Positions 15,103 through 23,357 of a DNA stretch of 35,439 bases are shown in pieces. The stretch's first letter is position 1; each line of letters starts with the position of its first letter. Below the pieces are notes generated by a model. It saw only the letters and a list, made by a program, of their open reading frames with translations, was not told the DNA's origin and ran no database searches. The position numbers and the translations under genes were made by a program. The stretch covers positions 1 through 35,439 of the forward strand of contig JAJCKG010000024.1 of NCBI GenBank assembly GCA_020558355.1, written 5' to 3'. This DNA comes from a bacterium 210820-DFI.6.37 (GTDB taxonomy: Bacteria; Bacillota; Clostridia; Peptostreptococcales; Anaerovoracaceae).

Positions 15103-16566
15103 ATGAGACGATTTTTTCCCTTTTTGCTGCTTTCCACATTAACTGTCGTTTTTCTTCTTTTTACGGGCTGCAGCTCCCAGGATGAGGATACAAAGCTGAC
15201 GATAAAAGAAAGCGTTAATACCTGTTATGAGGAACTGCTCCAACAGGTCAGTCAGAGTCAGCAGGAAGACAGCTCCGCCGAAGATAAAAACGAGAAAACA
15301 GATACAAAGGAAACCGCTGCTGAAAAAGATGATTTTCAGCAGATCGCGGCTTATCTGTCCGATTGGGCCAAAGCCAACCAGATCGATGTGAAAAGCGTCA
15401 GTGACAGCTATGTTGTCCTGTCAAAAGCCGCTTCCGCAGGCTATGAAGACGCGGAAACCTTTACCTTTCACTGTGACATTTCTTTTGACAGTCAGGATGA
15501 AATGGAAGACAGCCTGGAAACAGCCGCGGCTGCTATGACCGCGCTTTACAGCGCTGAAGAACATGGGACATTGAAAGCGATCTTTACTTTAGAAAAAAAC
15601 GGGCAGGCCACAGGCGCCAACGCGCTGGGAAACGCCTATCTGAAAGGAGACAATTTTATCAGCCTGACCCGCAAAGGAGATACGGCTCTGTACAACAGCG
15701 TTGCCGCTTCCTCCGATATTACCGCTTCCAAAAAGCTGAAAAAGGAAACCCCGCAATATACAAAGGCTTACAGGCTTGTGCTGGAAGGCACTCCATATAA
15801 GAGTCCCTATAAATACCGGGGCGATTATCCAAACGCAATCAAGACCATAGGCGATCTTCTGGCTTCCTGTCAGAGCTCCAGCATCCTTTTTGAACTGTCT
15901 TCCTTTACGGGCGGCGACAGTACGGATCTTTACCCGTCAAAAGCAGAGGCAGTCATTGTTTTGCAGGAAAATGATGTGGAAAGCTTTACCAAACGGTTTG
16001 AAAAATCCTATGAAAAAGTAGAAGAATATTATGATGAGCTGGAAGAACCCTTCCTGTATACAATGGAAGAGACGAAGCTTCCTGAAAAAGTGATTTCAAA
16101 GGAAGACACTGGCAATATTGTCAGCCTTATGTATACCATCATCAATGGCACTTACCTGAAATCTGATGATGATGAAGTAATGGCTGTTTCCAACATCGGA
16201 ATGGTTTCCACAAAGGATCGCAGGTTCCGGCTTAAAATCAACGCGAAGAGCCTTTCCAATACGCTGATGGATGAAATGTGTACCATTTTTGAAACCACCT
16301 GCGGGCTGTGTGATATTAAATACAAAAAAGAGACCTCTTCGGCCCTCTGGTACTTATCGGAAAGCAAATCGCCTTTGGTTTCCGGACTGAGCAAGCAGCT
16401 GGATACCACTCCATCAGGCGCACTGGAGAACAAAAGTGTCTCTGCGCTTCTCAGCAAAAATTCTAAATTAAATCTGGTCATCTGGGGAACAAATAAAAAG
16501 GACGCGGTCAAGGAGCTTCCATCGATCCTTGGTTATATCGCGAATCCTGGAGAAGAGCAGGAATAA
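15103..16566 (+). CDS. Lipoprotein related to PepD (M20C) dipeptidase, lacking catalytic residues
   Basis: The 487-residue product has a lipoprotein signal (RRFFPF, hydrophobic stretch, LLFTGC with C23) and a charged linker (about 27-75). From about 78 to the end its order of segments matches cytosolic PepD/Xaa-His dipeptidases by eye: GYEDAETFTFHCD (PepD has an HLD metal motif), GTLKAIFTLEKN (PepD: PLEVLFTVDEE), GANALGNAYLKGDNFISL, SPYKYRGDYPNAI (PepD: GGHSG followed by NA), SNIGMV, SKSPLVSGL, and SALLSKNSKLNLVIWG near the C-terminus. H123 and D125 remain, but the Glu-Glu pair, the bridging Asp, the GGHSG His and the HAGLE His are lost. I infer a surface-exposed pseudoenzyme, perhaps a binding protein. 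AAGGAG lies 12 bases before ATG; a terminator follows. Confidence 0.75.
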   Translation: MRRFFPFLLLSTLTVVFLLFTGCSSQDEDTKLTIKESVNTCYEELLQQVSQSQQEDSSAEDKNEKTDTKETAAEKDDFQQIAAYLSDWAKANQIDVKSVSDSYVVLSKAASAGYEDAETFTFHCDISFDSQDEMEDSLETAAAAMTALYSAEEHGTLKAIFTLEKNGQATGANALGNAYLKGDNFISLTRKGDTALYNSVAASSDITASKKLKKETPQYTKAYRLVLEGTPYKSPYKYRGDYPNAIKTIGDLLASCQSSSILFELSSFTGGDSTDLYPSKAEAVIVLQENDVESFTKRFEKSYEKVEEYYDELEEPFLYTMEETKLPEKVISKEDTGNIVSLMYTIINGTYLKSDDDEVMAVSNIGMVSTKDRRFRLKINAKSLSNTLMDEMCTIFETTCGLCDIKYKKETSSALWYLSESKSPLVSGLSKQLDTTPSGALENKSVSALLSKNSKLNLVIWGTNKKDAVKELPSILGYIANPGEEQE

Positions 16567-16587
16567 AACAAACGAAAAACAGTTACA

Positions 16588-16617
16588 AAAAACCACTAGT
16601 AAACTAGTGGTTTTTTA
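16588..16617 (+). terminator. Terminator after the PepD-like lipoprotein gene
   Basis: ACCACTAGT-AA-ACTAGTGGT followed by TTTTTTATTA, 25 bases after the stop codon. The left side is A-rich, so it could also work on the minus strand. Confidence 0.88.
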
Positions 16618-16624
16618 TTATGTA

Positions 16625-16722
16625 GGAAATATCGTTTTCGATATTTCCGGAATATCAACAAAGTCTACCGCTGAACATAAACCTGCGAAGCCGGCTTTGT
16701 TCTTTAGGGGCTTTACAGCCCC
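16625..16722 (-). other. Strongly structured non-coding stretch, possible RNA or IS200/IS605-type end
   Basis: Several exact pairings lie within 98 bases: GGAAATATCG-TTTT-CGATATTTCC (16625-16648), which competes with GATATT-TCCGG-AATATC (16640-16656); AACAAAG (16657-16663) with CTTTGTT (16695-16701); GAACA (16673-16677) with TGTTC (16698-16702); and GGGGCT-TTAC-AGCCCC (16707-16722). On the minus strand it is the 3' untranslated region of the histidine kinase gene. No T tract follows the GC-rich hairpin, so it is not a simple terminator. The order of elements resembles that at 35393-35437. Confidence 0.4.
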
Positions 16723-16731
16723 AGTCTTCTT

Positions 16732-19296
16732 TTATCGTAAGAACTTTTCCAGTTCGCCATAAAGGGTCTGTATTTCAATCGGCTTGGATATATGTCCGTT
16801 CATGCCGCTTTTCAGGCTTTCTTCCACATCGGAGCTGAAGGCGTTGGCAGTCATGGCCAGAATCACAACGGTTTTCGCGTCATTCCGGTCCATTCCCCTT
16901 ATTTTTTCTGTGGCTTCATATCCGTTCATATTCGGCATCTGAACATCCATAAGAATAGCATCATAATAATTTTCTACAGAGTCTTCAAACTTTCTGACCG
17001 CTTCCTCTCCATCGTAAGCGGAATCGGTCACCGCGCCTGTCATCTGCAGCAGTTCGCAGACGATTTCCATATTCAGCACCGTATCCTCCGCCACCAGGAT
17101 ACGCTTTCCTCTGAAATCATAACGTTCTGTTTCGGAAGGCTCAGGCCCCGCTTCTCTGCCGAACCGGTCCAGCACATCTACAATGGTGGATTCAAAGAGA
17201 GGCTTGCTGATAACACTGTCCGCGCCCGCTTCCAGCGCCGCGTCCCTTACTTCCTCCGTATCATAGGCGGTAATCAGTATCACCATTACATCATCGTCCA
17301 TGATCTTCCGAATACGCCGGGTCGTTTCCAATCCGTCCAGCTCTGGCATCTTCCAGTCAATAAAACAGATATCGAATTTCTTTCCCGCTTCCTTGCGGCC
17401 CCGGACCATATTGATAGCGTCCATTCCGTTATAGGCGTAGCTGGACTTTACCTTGATCTTCTCCATCAGCGTCATAATGTGGGCGCAGGCGTCTATATCA
17501 TCATCCACAATCAGGGCGCTGATTTTCTCATAATACTTCGGGCCCTGCCGGGTTTCCTGCACATAGCCGAAAGGCAGCTCTACGGTAAAGACGCTTCCCT
17601 TTCCAAGCTCGCTTTCCAGAGAAATGGTTCCGCCCATCATATGGGTGAACCGCCGTACAATGGACAGGCCCAGACCGGTGCCTCCATATTCCTGGGTGAT
17701 GCTTCCATCCTCCTGTTCAAAGACAGAAAAGATTTTTTCAAAATTATCTTTGGCGATTCCCTTTCCGGTATCGCCCACCTGGAACCGGATCCACTGCTCC
17801 TGGTCATCGGCTCGGAGCTTTTCAACATTGAGATAAATATCCTTTCCGGAAGGTGTAAATTTAAGAGCGTTAGAAAGAAGGTTCAGCAGAATCTGATTCA
17901 GCCGCAGAGAATCTCCTACCAGAGTTTCATCAATGTCCCCCTTCAGATTCATTTCATAATTAATATTCTTTTCCTTTGCCTGAGCGTATGTGATGCTGTT
18001 GAGACTTTCCAGAAAGACTTTAAAGTTAAAACGCTCTTTCTTGATTTCGATTTTTCCGCTTTCAATCTTGCTCATATCCAGAACATCATTGATCAGAGCC
18101 AGCAGCTGCTTGGAGGAAATCATGATCTTCTGCATGCAGTTAAACAGCTTTTCCTGGTTTCCTAGGTTCTGCAGCGCAATGGTAGACATTCCAATGATTC
18201 CGTTCATAGGCGTTCGGATTTCATGGCTCATACGGGCGAGAAATTCACTCTTTGCGCTATTGGCGTATTCAGCCTTTTCCAGGGCCAGCTGCTTCTGCTC
18301 CCTGGCTTCCGTAAGCAGATCCATCTGGTGATTCATCATCTTCGCGTAAAGCAGGAACATTCCCAGCAGTACCAGAATCAGAATCAGGCTGGCAGCAAAG
18401 CTGAGCACAAAGCGAGTATGCCCCAGCTCTTCGACAGCCTTATTCAAAGTGCCGTAAGGCAGTGTCGTACATAAGGACCATCCGTCTACAGTAAGCGGCG
18501 CCAGATATAAAATCTGTATATCTTTTCCCACCTTGATAGGTATGGCAACTGAGTCCCCTGCCTTCAAGGCGTTCCTTACCTGATTGATGGTGGCCTCCAC
18601 TTCTTCCGGCTCCTCGGATATGATTTCCCGTAAACGGTCGAAAAAGTTACCGCTTTCCGCCTGAGTATCCTGCGGCCTTACAACGTAATCTCCCTGTTCT
18701 CTCAATATATAAGAATTTGTCAGTGTTCCTGAAACGCTGAGACATAAATACTGGGTAAAGACCTCAGATCGCATACCGGCCACAGCGGAAATGATCCGCT
18801 GTCCGTCTTCATTCTGAAACTTCCTTGGAATAACAAAAAGGAACAGATCTTCCTCCTGGCTGTTTACCGCGGCACCAACCGTTTTTCCCGTTTCCAGTCT
18901 TTCATAGAACTTTTCCGGCATTTCACTGGTGATGGAATCGCCGCAAACCGTGATAAACTCCAGGTCTTCTGTAATATATCCCAGATAAGCGAATTCGCAG
19001 AGATAAGCTTCCTGCTCCAGTCGTTTTGAAGTTTCTTTATCAGGCTCTGTAATATTGCCCAGATCATTAAAGATTTTTTCCGTTTCATCGTATTGCACAT
19101 CCACTGCGCTGGTAAACCTGGCCTGGATCTGAGCGTCCATCTCAGAAGTATATAAAGTGCTGATGTCCAGCACTTCTTTTTCTGTGACGTTATCCATGAT
19201 CTTTGCCATAAGGACAAAAATGATAACACACAGCACAATGGAAACGCTAACGCCGATCAGCAGCAGACGTCTTGTTTTTTTTCGTTCTTCTTCCAT
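16732..19296 (-). CDS. Hybrid sensor histidine kinase with two receiver domains
   Basis: The protein has 854 residues. A first membrane span (about 10-32) and a second (about 296-320) enclose an extracytoplasmic sensor domain of about 260 residues, probably Cache-like. A short coiled coil (325-350) leads to the HisKA dimerisation domain with H358 in [13 protein letters not shown], then the ATPase domain ([26 protein letters not shown]). Two receivers follow: about 592-712 (VDDD, phospho-acceptor D647 in CFIDWKMP, K698) and about 732-853 (AEDT, D784 in ILMDVQMP, K838). It senses an outside signal and runs a phosphorelay; no HTH output domain or partner regulator is adjacent, so the target is unknown. 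AAGGAACC lies 12 bases before ATG. Confidence 0.93.
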   Translation of the reverse strand: MEEERKKTRRLLLIGVSVSIVLCVIIFVLMAKIMDNVTEKEVLDISTLYTSEMDAQIQARFTSAVDVQYDETEKIFNDLGNITEPDKETSKRLEQEAYLCEFAYLGYITEDLEFITVCGDSITSEMPEKFYERLETGKTVGAAVNSQEEDLFLFVIPRKFQNEDGQRIISAVAGMRSEVFTQYLCLSVSGTLTNSYILREQGDYVVRPQDTQAESGNFFDRLREIISEEPEEVEATINQVRNALKAGDSVAIPIKVGKDIQILYLAPLTVDGWSLCTTLPYGTLNKAVEELGHTRFVLSFAASLILILVLLGMFLLYAKMMNHQMDLLTEAREQKQLALEKAEYANSAKSEFLARMSHEIRTPMNGIIGMSTIALQNLGNQEKLFNCMQKIMISSKQLLALINDVLDMSKIESGKIEIKKERFNFKVFLESLNSITYAQAKEKNINYEMNLKGDIDETLVGDSLRLNQILLNLLSNALKFTPSGKDIYLNVEKLRADDQEQWIRFQVGDTGKGIAKDNFEKIFSVFEQEDGSITQEYGGTGLGLSIVRRFTHMMGGTISLESELGKGSVFTVELPFGYVQETRQGPKYYEKISALIVDDDIDACAHIMTLMEKIKVKSSYAYNGMDAINMVRGRKEAGKKFDICFIDWKMPELDGLETTRRIRKIMDDDVMVILITAYDTEEVRDAALEAGADSVISKPLFESTIVDVLDRFGREAGPEPSETERYDFRGKRILVAEDTVLNMEIVCELLQMTGAVTDSAYDGEEAVRKFEDSVENYYDAILMDVQMPNMNGYEATEKIRGMDRNDAKTVVILAMTANAFSSDVEESLKSGMNGHISKPIEIQTLYGELEKFLR

Positions 19297-19462
19297 CTTC
19301 TTTTGGTTCCTTACTATCGCTCTCTTTCTTTACAAACAATTACCATCGGTTTTAAGTTTACTACATTTTGAGCAAACCGTCCAGTACCGGCTTGCGGGAG
19401 CAGTCTCAGGAACTAAAAGTTCCCTGTCCTGTCAGCAGGATCATTCATGAAGAACATTCATC

Positions 19463-19879
19463 TTAGACCTTCCCCACCTTTTTTACAGCTAAGTCAAGTT
19501 CCAAATCATGAAGCCCATGATATGCTTTTATCAGAAAGCTGACCTGAACCTTCTCAACCACTTCTGAGCTTGGCATATCGTAATACCATTGATAATACGC
19601 ATAAAACTCGCCAATCCAATCCGGCATAAATCCCCCTAGGGCTTTTCCGGATTTCAAGGTATATGTTTCTGTATCAGAAAAATATTTCCATAATTCCTTT
19701 GCGTCCATTGTATTGACATAAGCTTTTGCTTCATCAATGTATTTTCTTGTTTTGCTTGTCATATACGCTTTAATAAAATCCTCTGTATCCTTATCTGGAA
19801 ATGTCTGCGCTACAAAATCAAACAATTTTCCCTGACTTTCTACCACTTCTTCCAAATAAACCTCTGAATACGCCCCCAT
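19463..19879 (-). CDS. Conserved hypothetical protein, 138 residues
   Basis: The start is ATG 19879, preceded by GAGGTGATTAGA; an in-frame GTG at 19888 is part of that ribosome binding site. The protein is soluble, acidic and rich in aromatic residues (GEFYAYYQWYYDMPSS), with helical predicted segments and the conserved-looking end LHDLELDLAVKKVGKV. No catalytic motif, signal peptide or membrane span is seen. I recall no named family with confidence. It is flanked by the histidine kinase gene and the methyltransferase gene, all on the same strand but with gaps over 100 bases, so it is probably transcribed alone. Confidence 0.7.
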   Translation of the reverse strand: MGAYSEVYLEEVVESQGKLFDFVAQTFPDKDTEDFIKAYMTSKTRKYIDEAKAYVNTMDAKELWKYFSDTETYTLKSGKALGGFMPDWIGEFYAYYQWYYDMPSSEVVEKVQVSFLIKAYHGLHDLELDLAVKKVGKV

Positions 19880-19998
19880 TCTAATCACCTCTCAAATAAT
19901 GTACTAAACACATTGGTTACTTTATTAGCGAAAGTAAGAATACTTTATCTGTATTTTACCAAAATTACGCTTTATTGACCACAGCGATTTATCTCTTC

Positions 19999-20805
19999 TT
20001 ATTTCACCCCATACAGCAGCCCCGCTCCCTTGATCATCCAGGGAGCCTGAATAAACCTCGGAACCAGATTATTTACATTTTCTATATTCGGAATATAATG
20101 TACCTCCGAAAATCCGGCTGCTTTAAGTTCCTTCACAAACTGCCTCATATCGCCGTACAGAGCCTTCTGTTCGAACATATCCTGCAGGGAAAAGGCGCCG
20201 CCCTTTTTCAGCACTCGCAATGCCTCTCTAACCACATCCAGCTTGTTGCCGGCGGTGCGCACCTCATGAAAAACGAAATTACTCACAACCGCGTCAAAGG
20301 TTTCATCTTTAAAATCAAGTTTTGCCGCGTCCCCTTTTTGGAAGCGCACTCTGCCGGATACACCTTCTAACACTGCGTTTCTTTCACATTGCTCTTTTGC
20401 GTAGCTCCACTCCTTTCCCCAATAATCCATACCGGTAAGAGTGGCAGCGGGAAAGCTTTTCGCGCAGCGCATAGTCAGCGCTCCCGCGCCGCACCCAATA
20501 TCCAGAAGTGTTCCATTGCCTTCCCACAGCAGATGATCTACCAGAAACTGGTGTACCTTTCCCATGACGCCGCCTTTGTTAAAATCAAAGGCTACGCGGC
20601 AGCGCCACATATAAAATGTAAAGGCGCACAGAACCACGCAGATGATTCCGATTATGATTCCGACAACGGTAAGCCGCAAAGCGCCCGCAAAAACACCAGC
20701 GGCAGCAGCCAAAACCACATCGCCGGTCAGCATCAGCTTCATCATATTTGCCGGAACCCAATTTCCATAATTTCCTTCTTTAGATAATACTGTCTTGTTT
20801 TTCAT
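19999..20805 (-). CDS. Membrane-anchored class I SAM-dependent methyltransferase
   Basis: From ATG 20805 (AAGGAAAAAG upstream) the protein has 268 residues. Two membrane spans (about 25-45 and 49-67) precede the catalytic domain. Motif I is LLDIGCGAGALT, motif II region GMDYW, then KGDAAKLDFKDETFDAVVSNF and EALRVLKKGGAFSLQDMF. This is a methyltransferase_11/25-type fold; the substrate is unknown, though membrane anchoring suggests a lipid or hydrophobic small molecule. Upstream at 20835-20848 is GTAACACTTGTTAC, which matches the dyad over the promoter of the neighbouring TetR gene, so it is very likely under that repressor. Confidence 0.85.
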   Translation of the reverse strand: MKNKTVLSKEGNYGNWVPANMMKLMLTGDVVLAAAAGVFAGALRLTVVGIIIGIICVVLCAFTFYMWRCRVAFDFNKGGVMGKVHQFLVDHLLWEGNGTLLDIGCGAGALTMRCAKSFPAATLTGMDYWGKEWSYAKEQCERNAVLEGVSGRVRFQKGDAAKLDFKDETFDAVVSNFVFHEVRTAGNKLDVVREALRVLKKGGAFSLQDMFEQKALYGDMRQFVKELKAAGFSEVHYIPNIENVNNLVPRFIQAPWMIKGAGLLYGVK

Positions 20806-20834
20806 TTTCAATCTTTTTCCTTTCTTTTTGTAGC

Positions 20835-20848
20835 GTAACACTTGTTAC
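20835..20848 (-). promoter_or_regulatory. Candidate TetR operator before the methyltransferase gene
   Basis: GTAACA-CT-TGTTAC is a perfect dyad 30 bases upstream of the methyltransferase ATG. Its TAACA-NN-TGTTA core is shared exactly with the dyad at 21491-21504. Confidence 0.65.
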
Positions 20849-20858
20849 TTTTTGTTAT

Positions 20859-20892
20859 GTAAAAAGGTCCGAAGCACACGCCCCGGACCTTA
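20859..20892 (-). terminator. Terminator overlapping the TetR stop codon
   Basis: The minus strand reads AAGGTCCG, a 12-base loop, CGGACCTTTTTAC. The stem starts at the stop codon, so the regulator transcript probably ends before the methyltransferase operator. Confidence 0.75.
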
Positions 20893-21492
20893 CTTACCAA
20901 CTTTATTCTGTTTTAGTTTTTCTATCAACGCCTCAAAACCCGCGTCACAGTATTCACCAATCAGTCTTGCCAATCTCTTTGTCTCCTCCAAAGAATACTC
21001 TTTATTAATGATAGCCAGATAACTTTCCATACGCATCTGTACTAAAACATCCAGCAGCTCAGGATCAACCTCTGAAACACCGCTTTTCTCAAAGAACATT
21101 CGAAATCCATTTTTCAATCCCTCCTGAAATTGCCTGAATACCGGTTCATATTTTGTCCCTTCCACGCCTGCCATCAGAATCTGAAATTCCGTTTTATATG
21201 TCCAGATCATTTCCAGCATCCGCTCATCCCCGTCTGCGCTGGAGTCTTCTTCCTCATACTCACCCTTATAGATTTGCGCCATCACGCTATTAAAAAGAGC
21301 AAGCACCGGCTGCAGTATTTCATCTAATATCTTTTCCTTATTCTCAAACTGGAAATAAAAAGCCCCCGTTGTCACACCCGCGTTCTTACAAATAGCGCGA
21401 AGGCCGGCGCCTTTATATCCATTTTTCAGAAATTCCGTCTTTGCTGCCGCTATCATATTGTTTCTTGAGTTTTCAACACTCTCTTTTACCAT
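20890..21492 (-). CDS. TetR/AcrR-family transcriptional regulator
   Basis: From ATG 21492 the protein has 200 residues. The N-terminal HTH is typical: NNMIAAAKTEFLKNGYKGAG, then ICKNAGVTTGAFYFQFENKE. The C-terminal helical part should bind an inducer. A longer ORF from 21552 would include the promoter itself (TTGACA 21531-21526, TAATAT 21508-21503) and is rejected. With that promoter the transcript would start only about four bases before ATG, so the mRNA is leaderless or nearly so, and no ribosome binding site is seen. The dyad ATAACAATTGTTAT overlaps both the -10 box and the start codon, suggesting tight autorepression. Confidence 0.88.
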   Translation of the reverse strand: MVKESVENSRNNMIAAAKTEFLKNGYKGAGLRAICKNAGVTTGAFYFQFENKEKILDEILQPVLALFNSVMAQIYKGEYEEEDSSADGDERMLEMIWTYKTEFQILMAGVEGTKYEPVFRQFQEGLKNGFRMFFEKSGVSEVDPELLDVLVQMRMESYLAIINKEYSLEETKRLARLIGEYCDAGFEALIEKLKQNKVGK

Positions 21493-21531
21493 AACAATTG
21501 TTATATTAGCATAAACTAACTCTTCTGTCAA
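21491..21531 (-). promoter_or_regulatory. TetR gene promoter with overlapping operator
   Basis: TTGACA (21531-21526), 17 bases, TAATAT (21508-21503) with an extended TG. The perfect palindrome ATAACAATTGTTAT (21491-21504) touches the -10 box and covers the expected start site and first codon. Confidence 0.75.
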
Positions 21532-21611
21532 GACACATGAATCCAATCCCATAATCCGCAGAAATAAACCACTCTGACTCTGATGGTATCTTCTTTTAGT
21601 TTCCTGTCCTG

Positions 21612-23357
21612 TCAGAGCTTCCAGCCTTCCGCCTCTTGGCGTATCTTCACAAAACGGCGGTAAAGGCCCTCCTGACGTATCAGCTGGCTGTGGGTTCCGC
21701 TTTGAACAACGCGTCCTCCATCTACCACCAGAATCTGATCCGCCTGCTCAATGGTACTGAGCCGATGCGCGATGGTTATAATGGTTTTGCCGTGAACCAG
21801 CGCCGAGATGGCAGCCTGAATCTCATGTTCATTCTCTGGATCTATGCTGGCAGTAGCTTCGTCCAAGATAATGACGGGCGCGTCCTTTAACATTGCCCGG
21901 GCAATGGAAATACGCTGTTTTTCTCCGCCGGAAAGGGTTCCTCCCCCTTCTCCGATTATGGTATCATACCCATCCGGAAGAGCCATGATAAAGTCGTGAC
22001 ATCTGGCCGCTTTTGCCGCGGCAAGAATTTCTTCCTCTGTTGCTGTTGGCTTTCCAAACCGGATATTATTTCGCACCGTATCATGAAACAGATATACGCT
22101 CTGGAATACCATGGAAATATTTTTCAGAAGACTATCGCATGAAAATTCTTTTACGTCATAGCCTCCCAGAGTTACACTGCCTTTCCCCACATCATAAAAC
22201 CGGGCGATCAGGCTGCATATGGTACTCTTTCCGCTTCCGGAGGGACCTACAATGGCCGTAGTCTTGTTTTCCGGAATCGTAAAATTCACATCATGGAGCA
22301 CCTGCCGCTTTCCATACCCGAAGGATACATGATCAAACTCAATAGCAAAATGTTCCGGATGAAGATCTTTCCCGTCCTGATCGATGAACCGGGCCCGCTC
22401 CATGGAATCCAGCTTGTCCATTACAGAATCGATTACGGACAGAACGTGAGCCGCGTCATTGATATTTTCCACACTTCCAAATATGGAAAAAGAGAACATA
22501 CTGACCATCAGCAGCATGGTCATATCCAGCCGCCCCCGCGTGGTTTCCAGACAGGCCGCTAGAACCAGCGCTATCGACGCGCTTTTGAGAATCAACAGAT
22601 GCAGACAGTTCCAGGGAACAAAACCGAACTCATTTTTGACGCAAATCTCCTTATTGGCCCGGCTGGCGTCCTGAAAACGCTTTGCCGAGACTCCCTGCTT
22701 TCCGAAGGATTTTACAATGGCAAGTCCTCGGACATATTCAACCGCCGCTGCTGACAGGGCTTCCTTGGCTCTGTGTCCTACAGGCGCTGTCCGGCTGCTC
22801 TGCCTGCTGATGCCGAAAAGCGCAAATGTAGAAAGCGCTGTGCCGATCACCGCAATAACGGCGGCAGAGGGGCAGAAGAATCCGACACAGCAGATAATAG
22901 CCAGTACCTGAATATAACCATTGACCACCGCGTCAATCATTTTCATTCCCTGGATTTCCAGCGTGGACAGCTCCGTTGTTGTTGCCGCCAGAATATCTCC
23001 GATATTATTTTCCGCAAAATATCCTAGGGAAACCCGCTTGAGAATATCTCCGATTCGGATTCTCTGCCCCGCCGCTTTTTCTGTGCCAATGCTCTCCTGC
23101 AGCCGGTTTTTCCCGTATGTAAAGAGGAACCGGAGGATGATCAGCGCGGCGATTCCACAAAGACACTGCCAGACCAGAGCGCTGTTAACCGGCGTTCCGC
23201 CCTGCTTGTCCGTTACGATTTTTCCAAGAGCCCACGCTGCCAGCATAACAGGTCCCGCGGTACACCATGTGGCAAAAAAGGAACAGACAAAACCAAGATA
23301 AAGACGTTTTTTATATTCACCTGCCCATTTCATAATTCTGCCAACGCTTTTAAACAT
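21612..23357 (-). CDS. ABC transporter, fused permease and ATPase (second subunit)
   Basis: The 581-residue protein has an N-terminal membrane domain of six spans (about 15-300) and a C-terminal ATPase: Walker A GPSGSGKST, Q-loop FQSVYLF, signature LSGGEKQRIS, Walker B VIILDEAT and switch His in IAHRLS. ATG follows GAAGGAGGAAAGAGACT and overlaps the end of the first subunit gene by eight bases, so the two surely form a heterodimer. Such pairs preceded by an AraC-type regulator resemble the YbtPQ/IrtAB group, exporter-fold proteins that import metal-chelate complexes; multidrug or peptide export is the alternative. No TonB-type or binding-protein gene is nearby. Confidence 0.93.
   Translation of the reverse strand: MFKSVGRIMKWAGEYKKRLYLGFVCSFFATWCTAGPVMLAAWALGKIVTDKQGGTPVNSALVWQCLCGIAALIILRFLFTYGKNRLQESIGTEKAAGQRIRIGDILKRVSLGYFAENNIGDILAATTTELSTLEIQGMKMIDAVVNGYIQVLAIICCVGFFCPSAAVIAVIGTALSTFALFGISRQSSRTAPVGHRAKEALSAAAVEYVRGLAIVKSFGKQGVSAKRFQDASRANKEICVKNEFGFVPWNCLHLLILKSASIALVLAACLETTRGRLDMTMLLMVSMFSFSIFGSVENINDAAHVLSVIDSVMDKLDSMERARFIDQDGKDLHPEHFAIEFDHVSFGYGKRQVLHDVNFTIPENKTTAIVGPSGSGKSTICSLIARFYDVGKGSVTLGGYDVKEFSCDSLLKNISMVFQSVYLFHDTVRNNIRFGKPTATEEEILAAAKAARCHDFIMALPDGYDTIIGEGGGTLSGGEKQRISIARAMLKDAPVIILDEATASIDPENEHEIQAAISALVHGKTIITIAHRLSTIEQADQILVVDGGRVVQSGTHSQLIRQEGLYRRFVKIRQEAEGWKL

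Noticed and set aside
16792..18165. Open frame of 457 codons on the plus strand opposite the histidine kinase gene
   Set aside because: The kinase frame has every expected motif, and the opposite frame is low-complexity and His/Phe-rich as expected for a reverse shadow.
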